Assembly: GCA_910588615.1 (NCBI GenBank)
Contig: CAJUOI010000038.1
Location: 1-14,733 of the forward strand
From: an uncultured Christensenellaceae bacterium
GTDB lineage: Bacteria; Bacillota; Clostridia; Christensenellales; Borkfalkiaceae
Reading direction: 5' to 3'
DNA length: 14,733 nt
A program made the position numbers and the translations under genes. The notes under the pieces are model-generated. The model ran no database searches. It was not told the origin of the DNA and was given only the letters and a program-made list of their open reading frames with translations. Of this stretch, positions 1-6,553 are shown piece after piece (within the stretch, counting starts at the first letter, position 1; every line of letters starts with the position of its first letter).

Positions 1-3
1 GTC

Positions 4-78
4 TGGTGACCCTGCCGGGAATCGAACCCGGGATTGCGCCGTGAGAGGGCGCCGTCTTAACCGCTTGACCACAAGGCC
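4..78 (-). tRNA. tRNA-Glu (anticodon CUC)
   Basis: The minus strand folds into a complete 75-nt cloverleaf. The acceptor stem is GGCCTTG with CAGGGTC, with two G-U pairs. The D stem is GTC/GAC, the anticodon stem GCGCC/GGCGC, the anticodon loop CTCTCAC, and the T arm CCGGG-TTCGAAT-CCCGG. Discriminator A is followed by an encoded CCA. Anticodon CTC reads GAG, so this is the glutamate isoacceptor that supplements the usual UUC species. It has its own promoter just upstream. Its terminator, if any, lies beyond the left window edge. Confidence 0.95.
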
Positions 79-98
79 ATTTTTAAAACAACGCTGAA

Positions 99-127
99 AT
101 TATATCATATTACGCAAACTCTTGCAA
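99..127 (-). promoter_or_regulatory. Promoter of tRNA-Glu
   Basis: On the minus strand there is a -35 box TTGCAA (122-127), a 17-bp spacer and a perfect -10 box TATAAT (99-104). Transcription would begin near position 92, about 14 nt before the mature tRNA 5' end at 78. The tRNA is therefore probably transcribed independently of the upstream unit. Confidence 0.85.
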
Positions 128-159
128 CAATTTTTGCACGGTATTTGCGCATTTTTTCC

Positions 160-345
160 AAAAATTAAAGACGTCCGCCTGTGCCGCAAGGCGAAAAAGG
201 TTTAACCCGCTTCTCGCAGGTGGGCGCGTGCGGGCGAACATCGACCTTTCCGCAAAATGCAGACCTCGTCTATTCCGTCCGACTTCCGCTCCCGAAGGTA
301 TTTCGTGGATTACGCATTCTCCACCCTCCGTACACTGCAGGCGTC
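160..345 (-). ncRNA. Candidate structured ncRNA, possibly 6S RNA-like
   Basis: No convincing protein gene occupies this stretch between acpP and tRNA-Glu, yet it begins just after a near-consensus promoter. The expected 5' end (about 345) carries CGCCTG (338-343), which pairs with CAGGCG near the far end (176-181), followed by a U-rich stretch (159-169). That gives a closed transcript of about 185 nt. Internal hairpins include GTGGA/TCCAC (305-324) and CCCGC/GCGGG around 205-238. Length, isolated promoter and terminal closing stem with a mostly open interior resemble 6S RNA, and the 3' segment near CTTGCGGCAC recalls the 6S 3' strand. I could not verify the conserved bubble. It does not look like tmRNA, RNase P RNA or SRP RNA, whose conserved cores I do not see. 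It could instead be an mRNA for the short ORF at 270-317. Confidence 0.42.
270..317 (-). CDS. Possible 15-codon leader or microprotein ORF
   Basis: Inside the candidate ncRNA, a GGAGG (325-329) sits 7 nt upstream of an ATG (315-317), which opens a 15-codon frame ending in TAG at 270-272. The predicted peptide is short, basic and Ser/Gly/Arg-rich, starting MRNPRNTFGS. The ribosome site and spacing are as good as those of real genes here, but so short an ORF can arise by chance and no family is recognisable. Translation is unproven. Confidence 0.2.
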   Translation of the reverse strand: MRNPRNTFGSGSRTE

Positions 346-351
346 AAGTCT

Positions 352-380
352 ATTATAGCAAACCAGCCGCAAAAATGCAA
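352..380 (-). promoter_or_regulatory. Strong promoter of the candidate ncRNA
   Basis: On the minus strand there is a -35 box TTGCAT (375-380), exactly 17 bp, then a perfect -10 box TATAAT (352-357). It points away from acpP toward tRNA-Glu and has no conventional gene directly downstream, which is the main argument for an RNA gene at 160-345. Confidence 0.8.
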
Positions 381-388
381 GAAATCTT

Positions 389-418
389 ACGGCAGTTTCG
401 GCTGGAAATAGCTGCCGT
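389..418 (-). terminator. Probable acpP terminator hairpin
   Basis: Three nucleotides after the acpP stop codon the minus-strand transcript can form a 7-bp perfect stem ACGGCAG/CTGCCGT (412-418 with 389-395) with a 16-nt loop. The following stretch is only moderately U-rich, so the terminator is weak or imperfect. Part of the loop (CCAGCCG on the minus strand, 399-405) can alternatively pair with CGGCTGG at 363-369, which lies in the spacer of the next promoter. Confidence 0.5.
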
Positions 419-421
419 TCT

Positions 422-649
422 TTACTTTTCGATTTTGCTGAGCATATCGACGATGTCCTGCACCGTCTTGATCCCCTCCACCTCGCCTTCGGGAAGGGTA
501 ACTTCATATTCATCCTCAAGCGTCATCATCAGTTCTACGACGTCCAGAGAATCCGCGCCCAAATCCTTTACGACTTCCGACTCGGGCTTAATCTTGTCCA
601 CTTCGATATTCAGTTGCTGCGCAAGCATCTTACAGACTTTCTCGTACAT
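422..649 (-). CDS. acpP: Acyl carrier protein
   Basis: A 75-residue acidic acyl carrier protein of normal length. It carries the growing acyl chain in type II fatty acid synthesis in the cytoplasm. Ser34 in the GADSLD motif is the attachment site for 4'-phosphopantetheine, and the helix II acidic stretch (LDVVELMMTLEDEYEV) is typical of the enzyme-docking face. The ATG at 649 is preceded by GGAGG with ideal spacing. The gene has its own promoter (682-710) and no fatty acid synthesis neighbours. Gene identity is secure; with a single copy in view I cannot exclude additional acpP copies elsewhere. Confidence 0.97.
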   Translation of the reverse strand: MYEKVCKMLAQQLNIEVDKIKPESEVVKDLGADSLDVVELMMTLEDEYEVTLPEGEVEGIKTVQDIVDMLSKIEK

Positions 650-681
650 AATTATCCTCCGTACAAATGAGTAGTGCCTTT

Positions 682-710
682 ATTTTATCCTATTTCGCCG
701 CTTTTGTCAA
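682..710 (-). promoter_or_regulatory. acpP promoter
   Basis: On the minus strand there is a perfect -35 box TTGACA (705-710), a 17-bp spacer and a -10 box TAAAAT (682-687), with transcription expected near 675. The -35 box overlaps the stop codon of the upstream alkD-like gene, so acpP can be expressed strongly and independently of the repair cluster ahead of it. Confidence 0.9.
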
Positions 711-1426
711 GGGTTTTTATTCTCTTCGGACAAATCCGACAGAGCTGAGTGCCCCGTACGGGACAACGACTTCAAAAACCGCTTTTGTTCCGCGCTCAAA
801 CGGAAGGATTCGCACGCCTTTCTTATCGCCCTGACTCGCACGGTCTCGGGCAACGTGCCCTTCCGTAAAAACGCCACACCCTCCTCGTAAAAATGTACGA
901 GCACCTCCGCAATCAGCCACGCCGCTCCCATCATCACGTAGTATTCGTCCGCATCAATCCGCTCTGTGCTCTCGAAAATCAACGGCAGATACTGCGCCTC
1001 CATATAATTTCCCAAAAGCGTAACAAGCGCGTACCTCCGCGTAAATTCCCGCTCGCTCCTCAAATATTCCCGAATCTTCGGCAGAAACTCTTCGCGGTGC
1101 TTTCGAATGCACGGGGCTTTAAAACAGTCGCAGGTCGCCCAATTGTCTACGAGCGGCAGTACGGCGTCGATCCGCCGGATAAACTCCCCGTAAGACAGCT
1201 GCCCCACAAGCGCGCACTTTAAAAATGTTATCTCGTAGTACTCGTCGGGAAAGGTTAAAAACGTATCCGTTTCCCCCTTCCATTCTTTGGCAAGCGCGCG
1301 CATCGCGGGAATACGTACGCCGATCAATTTTAAATTCTCGTTTTTCAGCAGCCTGCTGTGAAACGCACGGTAGCCTTCGTCCGCAAGTCCGTTTAAACGG
1401 GCGAGCGCCTCTTCGTAAGTAATCAT
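707..1426 (-). CDS. DNA alkylation repair protein, AlkD-like glycosylase
   Basis: A 239-residue all-helical HEAT-like protein of the DNA alkylation repair (AlkD/AlkC) family, which excises N3- and N7-alkylpurines without base flipping. Visible features are W96-xxx-D100 in DNWATCD, matching the catalytic Trp/Asp pair of Bacillus cereus AlkD, basic R130-R131 near the expected phosphate contact, and W170 as a candidate second aromatic. Residue equivalences are by motif, not alignment. The frame is open upstream, but I chose the ATG at 1426 because it overlaps the stop of the glycosylase gene by ATGA and begins MITYEEAL, as family members do. Translational coupling to that gene suggests a joint base-excision role. 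The length matches compact clostridial members (about 230 residues). Confidence 0.88.
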   Translation of the reverse strand: MITYEEALARLNGLADEGYRAFHSRLLKNENLKLIGVRIPAMRALAKEWKGETDTFLTFPDEYYEITFLKCALVGQLSYGEFIRRIDAVLPLVDNWATCDCFKAPCIRKHREEFLPKIREYLRSEREFTRRYALVTLLGNYMEAQYLPLIFESTERIDADEYYVMMGAAWLIAEVLVHFYEEGVAFLRKGTLPETVRVRAIRKACESFRLSAEQKRFLKSLSRTGHSALSDLSEENKNP

Positions 1427-1905
1427 AAAAAAACCTCGTCGAACGCCGCGCGCCACGCCTCCGCGGAAAACCGCGGATTGGCAGGCGAGGTGGACGGCAT
1501 TTTTTTCGTGATCGGAACGAGTGCGGGAAAACGCTCTGCAAGCAGAGAATACGACTTCGCACCGTTGCATAAAATCGCGCGTATGCCGCTGTTTTCAACC
1601 AAAGCGGAAACGTCCGCCACGACCTCGCCCCGAATGGACGCGTCGGCGGAGCCCTCCACTTCGCAGGACAGGATCACGTCCCACAGGGCAATCCCACGCC
1701 GCAACAGAAAATCACGTTTTTCCCGCACTGTCGGAGGAACCTCTTCGCCGAAATATCCGCACGCCGTTTTCCAGAACCTGTTCTGCGGATTGCCGTAATA
1801 GAACCCGATTTGCCTGCTCTTTACGGAAGGAAAGCTCCCCAAGACGAGCACACGGCTGTTTTCGTTATAAACGGGCTCGAAGCCCTCTGCAAACACGGGC
1901 TTCAC
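1423..1905 (-). CDS. Hypoxanthine-DNA glycosylase (UDG superfamily family 6)
   Basis: A 160-residue single-domain protein of the uracil-DNA glycosylase superfamily, hypoxanthine (deoxyinosine)-specific type. Motif I is LGSFPSVKS (22-30), followed by the hallmark GFYYGNPQNRFW (34-45) holding the candidate catalytic Asn. The C-terminal motifs are CNGAKS (113-118) and MPSTSPAN (136-143). The protein would remove deaminated adenine from DNA and start base excision repair. It overlaps the M16 peptidase stop (ATGA, 1902-1905) and the alkD-like start (ATGA), so it sits in the middle of a translationally coupled trio. Automated annotation may call it Mug or uracil-DNA glycosylase; the NRFW signature favours family 6. 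Confidence 0.9.
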   Translation of the reverse strand: MKPVFAEGFEPVYNENSRVLVLGSFPSVKSRQIGFYYGNPQNRFWKTACGYFGEEVPPTVREKRDFLLRRGIALWDVILSCEVEGSADASIRGEVVADVSALVENSGIRAILCNGAKSYSLLAERFPALVPITKKMPSTSPANPRFSAEAWRAAFDEVFL

Positions 1906-3140
1906 GCTTTGATTGCCCGTTCGAGATTGCCGACGGACGCCACGCCGATCTTAGAAAAGTCGATATTTTCCTTGCTCGCGCGCAGCACATCGTCAAGCGT
2001 CAGTGCGGAAATCTCCGCCATGCGGCGCTCGAAATCGTACACCCTTCCGCGATACAGCATTTCCTTGCCGTACAGTAACATCTGCGAGGAGGTGTTTTCC
2101 TGCGAATAAATATTCCCCGCGCGGAGCTGCTCTCTGCCGCGGAGGAACTCGTCCTCTTTGACACCCTTTTCGAGAAATTCCTTTAATACGCCGCAGATAG
2201 CTTCCGCCGCATTCTCCGCCTTTTTGGGGTTGACGCCCGCGTACACGGTAAATACCCCGGTTTCTTCGTAGTGAGAGGAATAGGAATAAACGGAATAGGC
2301 AAGTCCCATTTCCTCGCGCACCTTCTTAAACAGGCGCGAGCTCATGCTCCCGCCCAGCACGGCGTTCATTACCTGCGTGGCGGCGAAGTCGGCGTGATCG
2401 CGCGGCACGGACGGGAACGCAAACGCAAAATGCGCCTGTTCGATGGGCTTCTTGCGAAAGAGATTGTCCCCCTTCCACAGCACCTCCTTGTTGCGCTGCG
2501 TAAACTCCGCGCACTCCATATCCCCGAAATATTTTTCAACGAGAGAAACCGCTTTTTCGGGATCGATGCTGCCCGCAAACGACACGACGATATTCTGCGG
2601 GCAGTAGCGCCGACGCTTGTACGCAAAAATATCCTCGCGCGTAAAACCCTTTACGTTCTCCTGCGGACCGAGAATATTTCTGCCGTAATTGGCTTTGCCG
2701 AAGGAAGCGAGGCTTAAAAGATCGAGGCACAGATCCTCCGGCGCATCCTCGTTCATATTGATTTCCTCGACTACGACGCCCTTCTCGCGCTCCATTTCCT
2801 CTTCCGGAAAGGTACTGTTCAAAAACAAGTCCGCAAGCAGAGCAAACGCCTCCTCCGCATGGTCGGACGTGGATTTGGAATAGTAACAGGTCAAATCCTT
2901 TCCCGTGAACGCATTGACCTGCGCGCCGAGCGCGTCGAACGCGTCGGAAATTTCAAACGCCGTGCGCGTCTTGGTGCCCTTGAACTGCATATGCTCGATA
3001 AAGTGCGAAATGCCGTCCTCCCGATCCGTTTCGAACGCCGCGCCCGTGCCGACGAGGATGCCCATGGAAACGGACAGCAATCCCTCCATGTTCTTGATGA
3101 CGACGCGCACGCCGTTATTTAACGTCTTTTCTTTTACCAT
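1902..3140 (-). CDS. M16 family zinc metallopeptidase (YmxG/MlpA-like)
   Basis: A 412-residue insulinase-family peptidase with the inverted zinc motif H46-FI-E49-H50. The third ligand E126 lies exactly 76 residues after H50, as the family requires. The C-terminal half holds the GGSMSSRLF and REEMGLAYSVYSY region with the Arg/Tyr pair that shapes the substrate site. No signal peptide is visible, so it is cytoplasmic. The ATG at 3140 follows AAGGAG at good spacing. It lies 67 bp after a PdaB/YlxY-like deacetylase, the same order as ylxY-mlpA in Bacillus subtilis. No convincing promoter separates the two, so co-transcription is likely. Substrate unknown. Confidence 0.93.
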   Translation of the reverse strand: MVKEKTLNNGVRVVIKNMEGLLSVSMGILVGTGAAFETDREDGISHFIEHMQFKGTKTRTAFEISDAFDALGAQVNAFTGKDLTCYYSKSTSDHAEEAFALLADLFLNSTFPEEEMEREKGVVVEEINMNEDAPEDLCLDLLSLASFGKANYGRNILGPQENVKGFTREDIFAYKRRRYCPQNIVVSFAGSIDPEKAVSLVEKYFGDMECAEFTQRNKEVLWKGDNLFRKKPIEQAHFAFAFPSVPRDHADFAATQVMNAVLGGSMSSRLFKKVREEMGLAYSVYSYSSHYEETGVFTVYAGVNPKKAENAAEAICGVLKEFLEKGVKEDEFLRGREQLRAGNIYSQENTSSQMLLYGKEMLYRGRVYDFERRMAEISALTLDDVLRASKENIDFSKIGVASVGNLERAIKA

Positions 3141-3207
3141 GATTTTCTCCTTGTATGTATAAATTCAGACTTCGTTTGCGAGATTTTCAGCGGCGCATCA
3201 GCGGAAG

Positions 3208-3912
3208 TTAGCCTAAATTTTCGCTGACCGTAACCGCCCGCAGACCGTTCTCGCGGTAAACCGTAAGGATCTTCGGCAGCGCCGCAAGCGTATGCTTCAT
3301 GGGATGCATGAGTACGAGATCGCCACCGCCGATATTCTTGGTGGCGCGGCTGAAACAGGTCGCCGCGTCCTTATCCCGCCAATCGATTGTATCTCTGCTC
3401 CACATGACGGTGCGCAACCCCAGACTCTCCGCCGCCTTAACGGTGTCGTCGCTATACGCGCCCGAGGGCGGCGCAAACAGAGTAACCGTTACGCCTGCCG
3501 CCGTCCGAATAAAATCGACGCTCGTTTTTATTTCCTGTAAATTCCCGTTATAGTCGAGTTTGTCGTGGTCGCGGTGGAAATATCCGTGCGAGGCGATTTC
3601 GTGCCCGCGCGCGGCGATTTCCTTTAAACAGTCTACGTTGTCGTCCGCCCAGCTCCCGCCGATAAAGAACGTTGCCTTGGCTTCATATTCGTCCAGCACG
3701 TTTAAAATGCCGCGCACCTCTTCGGTGCCCCAATATACGTTGAACATCAGCGACACGCCGTCCTCGGACGAGCCCTTGTAGTACACTTTATCCTCCACGC
3801 CCGATACGCTTTCCGCAGCGGGAAGGAAGCAGACCGTGCCGATAAGCGCCAGCACGAGTACGAGAACACAGTTGGTGATTGCGGCAATTTTCCGCGACGA
3901 TAACCTCTTCAA
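3208..3912 (-). CDS. PdaB/YlxY-like polysaccharide deacetylase family protein with altered active site
   Basis: A 234-residue NodB-fold protein with one N-terminal membrane anchor (about 12-32), so its catalytic domain faces the outside. In motif 1 the usual TFDD is MFNVYWG: N58 and V59 replace the base Asp and the metal-binding Asp. The His pair H109-xxx-H113 (HGYFH) is kept, motif 3 is FAPPSG (146-151) with Ala in place of Arg, and motif 5 is LMHP (201-204). Bacillus PdaB has FDISWG here, so the WG context marks the PdaB-like subfamily; I recall clostridial relatives with NVYWG. It may be sporulation- or cell-wall-linked and have weak or altered activity. The start is a TTG (3910-3912) with GAGG 7 nt upstream. 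The ribosome site lies inside an inverted repeat. Confidence 0.85.
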   Translation of the reverse strand: MKRLSSRKIAAITNCVLVLVLALIGTVCFLPAAESVSGVEDKVYYKGSSEDGVSLMFNVYWGTEEVRGILNVLDEYEAKATFFIGGSWADDNVDCLKEIAARGHEIASHGYFHRDHDKLDYNGNLQEIKTSVDFIRTAAGVTVTLFAPPSGAYSDDTVKAAESLGLRTVMWSRDTIDWRDKDAATCFSRATKNIGGGDLVLMHPMKHTLAALPKILTVYRENGLRAVTVSENLG

Positions 3913-3916
3913 CAGT

Positions 3917-3961
3917 TTACCTCAATTACGATAGCATTATTACACTATTGTATTGAGGTAA
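3917..3961. repeat. Inverted repeat covering the deacetylase ribosome site
   Basis: Arms TTACCTCAAT (3917-3926) and ATTGAGGTAA (3952-3961) pair perfectly. After one bulged T, 3928-3934 pairs with 3945-3951 with one G-U, leaving a 10-nt loop. In the minus-strand mRNA the 3' arm contains the GAGG of the deacetylase gene, so the hairpin would hide the ribosome site of its TTG start. It could equally be an operator for a dimeric regulator. Confidence 0.65.
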
Positions 3962-3987
3962 CTTTTGAAATATGACGCTGCGAACTT

Positions 3988-4020
3988 TGGATTCTTCGGT
4001 TCGCTCCCCTCGGAATGACC
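3988..4020. repeat. Dispersed-repeat-like motif
   Basis: The segment reading GATTCTTCGGTTCGC...CGGAATGAC (reverse complement GTCATTCCGAG...GAAGAATC) resembles a short motif seen repeatedly between genes in many bacterial genomes. Only one copy is present here, so its repeat nature is inferred from memory, not from the window. Confidence 0.4.
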
Positions 4021-4090
4021 CGCTCCCCTATTTTCCGCCGCACGGTTGCAGCCAACGCCGACACCCTTCTGCCGAGCGGGACCCTGCGCG

Positions 4091-4152
4091 CTTATACCGT
4101 AATGCCGCTTAACGCTCGAAACAAATCCGACCTTGCGGCATTACGGCATAAG
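4091..4152. repeat. 62-bp hairpin element with 18-bp arms
   Basis: CTTATACCGTAATGCCGC (4091-4108) is inverted at 4135-4152 with one mismatch, including a perfect 12-bp core CCGTAATGCCGC, around a 26-nt spacer. On the plus strand it is followed by GCTTTTCTTTTTATTTT, giving a terminator-like appearance, but no plus-strand gene ends here. On the minus strand it lies about 45 nt downstream of mutS2 and lacks a U tract. It could be a palindromic intergenic repeat, an mRNA 3' stabiliser or a transcription block. Confidence 0.6.
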
Positions 4153-4180
4153 CAATCGCGGCTTTTCTTTTTATTTTACC

Positions 4181-4206
4181 AAAAAAAGTGTGAACTCATT
4201 TGAGTT
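4181..4206 (-). terminator. Weak possible mutS2 terminator
   Basis: At the mutS2 stop the minus strand reads AACTCA-AA-TGAGTT (4193-4206), a 6-bp stem, then CACAC and seven T residues (4181-4187). The stem is short and AT-rich with a tiny loop. The U tract is good but spaced from the stem, so termination is plausible rather than convincing. The larger hairpin at 4091-4152 may help. Confidence 0.35.
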
Positions 4207-6553
4207 TTGCAATGGTTACGCCCGATTCGCCTTCGCCGTACACTCCGAGACGGAATTCCTTGATACGGGGGTGCTTTTTCAAATATTCTTTTACCGCGCC
4301 TCGCAATTTTCCCGTGCCCATGCCGTGCACGATCCGCACCTCCGAAACACCCGAAACGAGGGCGCCGTCCAAAAAATTTTCAAGCTCCATCAGCGCTTCG
4401 GAAACGTTCATGCCGATCAAGTTGCATTCCGTTGAGGGCACGGTGCGCTCGTTTAATCTCTGAACGACGCGCACGGCATCCTTTTTCTTTTCCTTTTTTT
4501 CCGCCGAAACACGGGGATTGAACAAATCGTCCGCCCTGACGCGCACGCGCAAGCCGCCGCAGCGCACCTCCGCCGCGTCCTTATGAAGCGCAAGGATCAC
4601 CCCCTCCGCGTCCATGCTGCCGACCAAAACTTTATCTCCCGTTTTCAGCTTCTGCCATGCGGCGGGAATCAGCAGCGAGGGCGCATCCTCCCGTTCGATC
4701 GCCTCGTCCGCGATCCTGTTTTTCAGCGTACGCGCCCGAATCAAATCCGATTCCGACACCGTTTCCTTTTTGAAAATTTCTTCGATTTGAGCAAGCAGCT
4801 CCTCCGCCTGCGCGCACCTGTCGTTTACGATGCGCTTTGCTTCCGCTTTTGACGAGGCAAGAAATTTTTCCCGTTCGCGGCGGAATTTTTCCTCGTCCCG
4901 CTCGAGCACGGCAAGCCTCTGCTTCCATTCCTCTTTCAGTCTTGCCCCCTCTTCGCGCTCCGCCTCGGCGCGAATGCGCGTCTCTTCCGCGGCGGAAAGC
5001 GTTCGTTCGTAGGCGCGCGCACCGTCCGAAAGGTGCGCACGCGCGTCCTCCACGACCGCCGGATCCAAGCCCAGACGACGGCAGATTTTTAAGGCGTTCG
5101 ACGCCCCCGGCATTCCCATCTTCAAACGGTACAGCGGGCGGTAATCGCCTGCGTCGAACTCCATACAGCCGTTCTGCAAGCCCTCGGTTTTCAGCGCGTA
5201 CTCCTTAAGCGCGGAAAAGTGCGTGGTAACGATTCCGACGCAGCCCTTCTTTACGAGCGCAGACAGAATGGCGGTTGCAAGCGCCTGACCCTCTTCGGGG
5301 TCGGTGCCGCCGCCCGGCTCGTCTACGAGAACCAACGACCGCCGCCCCGCCTGATTTAAAATATCGCGCAGATTGACGATATGCGAAGAAAAAGTAGAAA
5401 GGTTTTCCTCGATCGACTGGCTGTCGCCGACGTCGCAGCACACCTCGTCGAACGTCGAAATCTTCGTGCCTTCCGCGGCGGGCACGAACAGCCCGCAGGA
5501 CGCCATCAGCGAAAACAGTCCGCACATTTTCAACGTAACCGTTTTACCGCCCGTATTCGAGCCGCTGATCACAAGAAAACGGCAGTCGCCGCCCACGCCC
5601 AATGAAACGGGTACGGCGGTTTTGCCGTCGAGCAGCGGATGTCTGCCCTTGATAATTTCGATCACGCCCCTGTCGTTCATCTGCGGTTTTACGCCTTTGA
5701 CGTTATGCGCGTATTCGGCGCGGGCAAACGCGGCGTCGGCAAGCGCCGTAACGTGCGCGTTGATTTCAAGCTCATCCGCAATTTCTCCCACCGCACGCGA
5801 GAGCTCCTTCAGAATGCGCGAGACCTCCTCCTTTTCGTCGAGCATCAGTCCGCGCAGCTCGTTGTTCATTTCGAAAATTTCCTCGGGCTCGATAAACACC
5901 GTCGCGCCCGTTGCCGAGCGGTCGTGAACGAAACCGCGGATACTGCGCTTGTACTCCGCCTTAACGGGCACGACGTACCTGTCGCCGCGCACCGTTACGA
6001 TGCCGTCCCGCAAAAATTTGCGCTCCTCCCCCGTGAGATACTCCGAAAGCCTCGCTTTAATGCGCTCTCCCGCTAAGCGGATGTCGCGGCGCAGCGCGAA
6101 CAGCCTGTCGCTTGCCGTATCGGAAAGCTCGTTTTCACCGACGATTTTCTCCCCGATGTCCATTTCCAGCCGCTCGGCGGGATAAATCGGAGAGACGAGC
6201 TCCTTCATTTCGACGATACGCTCGTCCGAGCACTTCGTAACCGCCCCGTACAGTACGCGCGAAGAACGCATGAGCGCCGCAACGTCCGTAAGCTCCGTAC
6301 AGGTAAGCGCCGCGCCCTTCTTTGCGCGGCGCGCGGTATCCCCGAGCGGAGGATAGTACTCCGCCGCCCCCGTGCCGATTTCAAAGAGCAACGTCTTTGC
6401 CTCGTCCGTCAAACGCAATAAACGCTTCGCCTCCGCAAGACTTTTCGTCGGCTCCGTACCCAAAACGATCTCCTTGCCCTCTTCGAGCACGGCAAAGGCG
6501 GAAACCGCCGACAGAATTTTATTCAGTTCCAACCGTTCGTAATTTTTATTCAC
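4196..6553 (-). CDS. mutS2: MutS2 ATPase with C-terminal Smr domain
   Basis: A 785-residue MutS2, full family length. The order is an N-terminal core and clamp region (1-300), the ATPase with Walker A GSNTGGKT (331-338) and Walker B LVLVDEP (407-413), a long charged coiled coil (about 514-600), a KOW-like segment (about 636-675), and the Smr domain (711-785) with HGMGTG (743-748). MutS2 suppresses recombination in some bacteria and in Bacillus subtilis (RqcU) acts on collided ribosomes. In the Smr domain the common DLRG motif is NLIG (711-714), so the Asp and Arg used by many Smr nucleases are absent. I chose GTG at 6553 because it overlaps the upstream stop by GTGA, follows GGGAGAG, and starts NKNYERLEL like its family; a frame open to 6622 is an extension inside the U32 gene. 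Confidence 0.96.
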   Translation of the reverse strand: MNKNYERLELNKILSAVSAFAVLEEGKEIVLGTEPTKSLAEAKRLLRLTDEAKTLLFEIGTGAAEYYPPLGDTARRAKKGAALTCTELTDVAALMRSSRVLYGAVTKCSDERIVEMKELVSPIYPAERLEMDIGEKIVGENELSDTASDRLFALRRDIRLAGERIKARLSEYLTGEERKFLRDGIVTVRGDRYVVPVKAEYKRSIRGFVHDRSATGATVFIEPEEIFEMNNELRGLMLDEKEEVSRILKELSRAVGEIADELEINAHVTALADAAFARAEYAHNVKGVKPQMNDRGVIEIIKGRHPLLDGKTAVPVSLGVGGDCRFLVISGSNTGGKTVTLKMCGLFSLMASCGLFVPAAEGTKISTFDEVCCDVGDSQSIEENLSTFSSHIVNLRDILNQAGRRSLVLVDEPGGGTDPEEGQALATAILSALVKKGCVGIVTTHFSALKEYALKTEGLQNGCMEFDAGDYRPLYRLKMGMPGASNALKICRRLGLDPAVVEDARAHLSDGARAYERTLSAAEETRIRAEAEREEGARLKEEWKQRLAVLERDEEKFRREREKFLASSKAEAKRIVNDRCAQAEELLAQIEEIFKKETVSESDLIRARTLKNRIADEAIEREDAPSLLIPAAWQKLKTGDKVLVGSMDAEGVILALHKDAAEVRCGGLRVRVRADDLFNPRVSAEKKEKKKDAVRVVQRLNERTVPSTECNLIGMNVSEALMELENFLDGALVSGVSEVRIVHGMGTGKLRGAVKEYLKKHPRIKEFRLGVYGEGESGVTIAKLK

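Noticed and set aside
160..345. tmRNA, RNase P RNA or SRP RNA at the candidate ncRNA
   Set aside because: The transcript is too short for tmRNA or RNase P, and the conserved cores (encoded tag and CCA end, GAGGAAAGUCC, the SRP GGAAG tetraloop domain) are not visible.
1427..1570. 48-residue N-terminal extension of the AlkD-like protein
   Set aside because: It would lie inside the hypoxanthine glycosylase gene; the ATGA overlap and family-like MITYEE start favour 1426.
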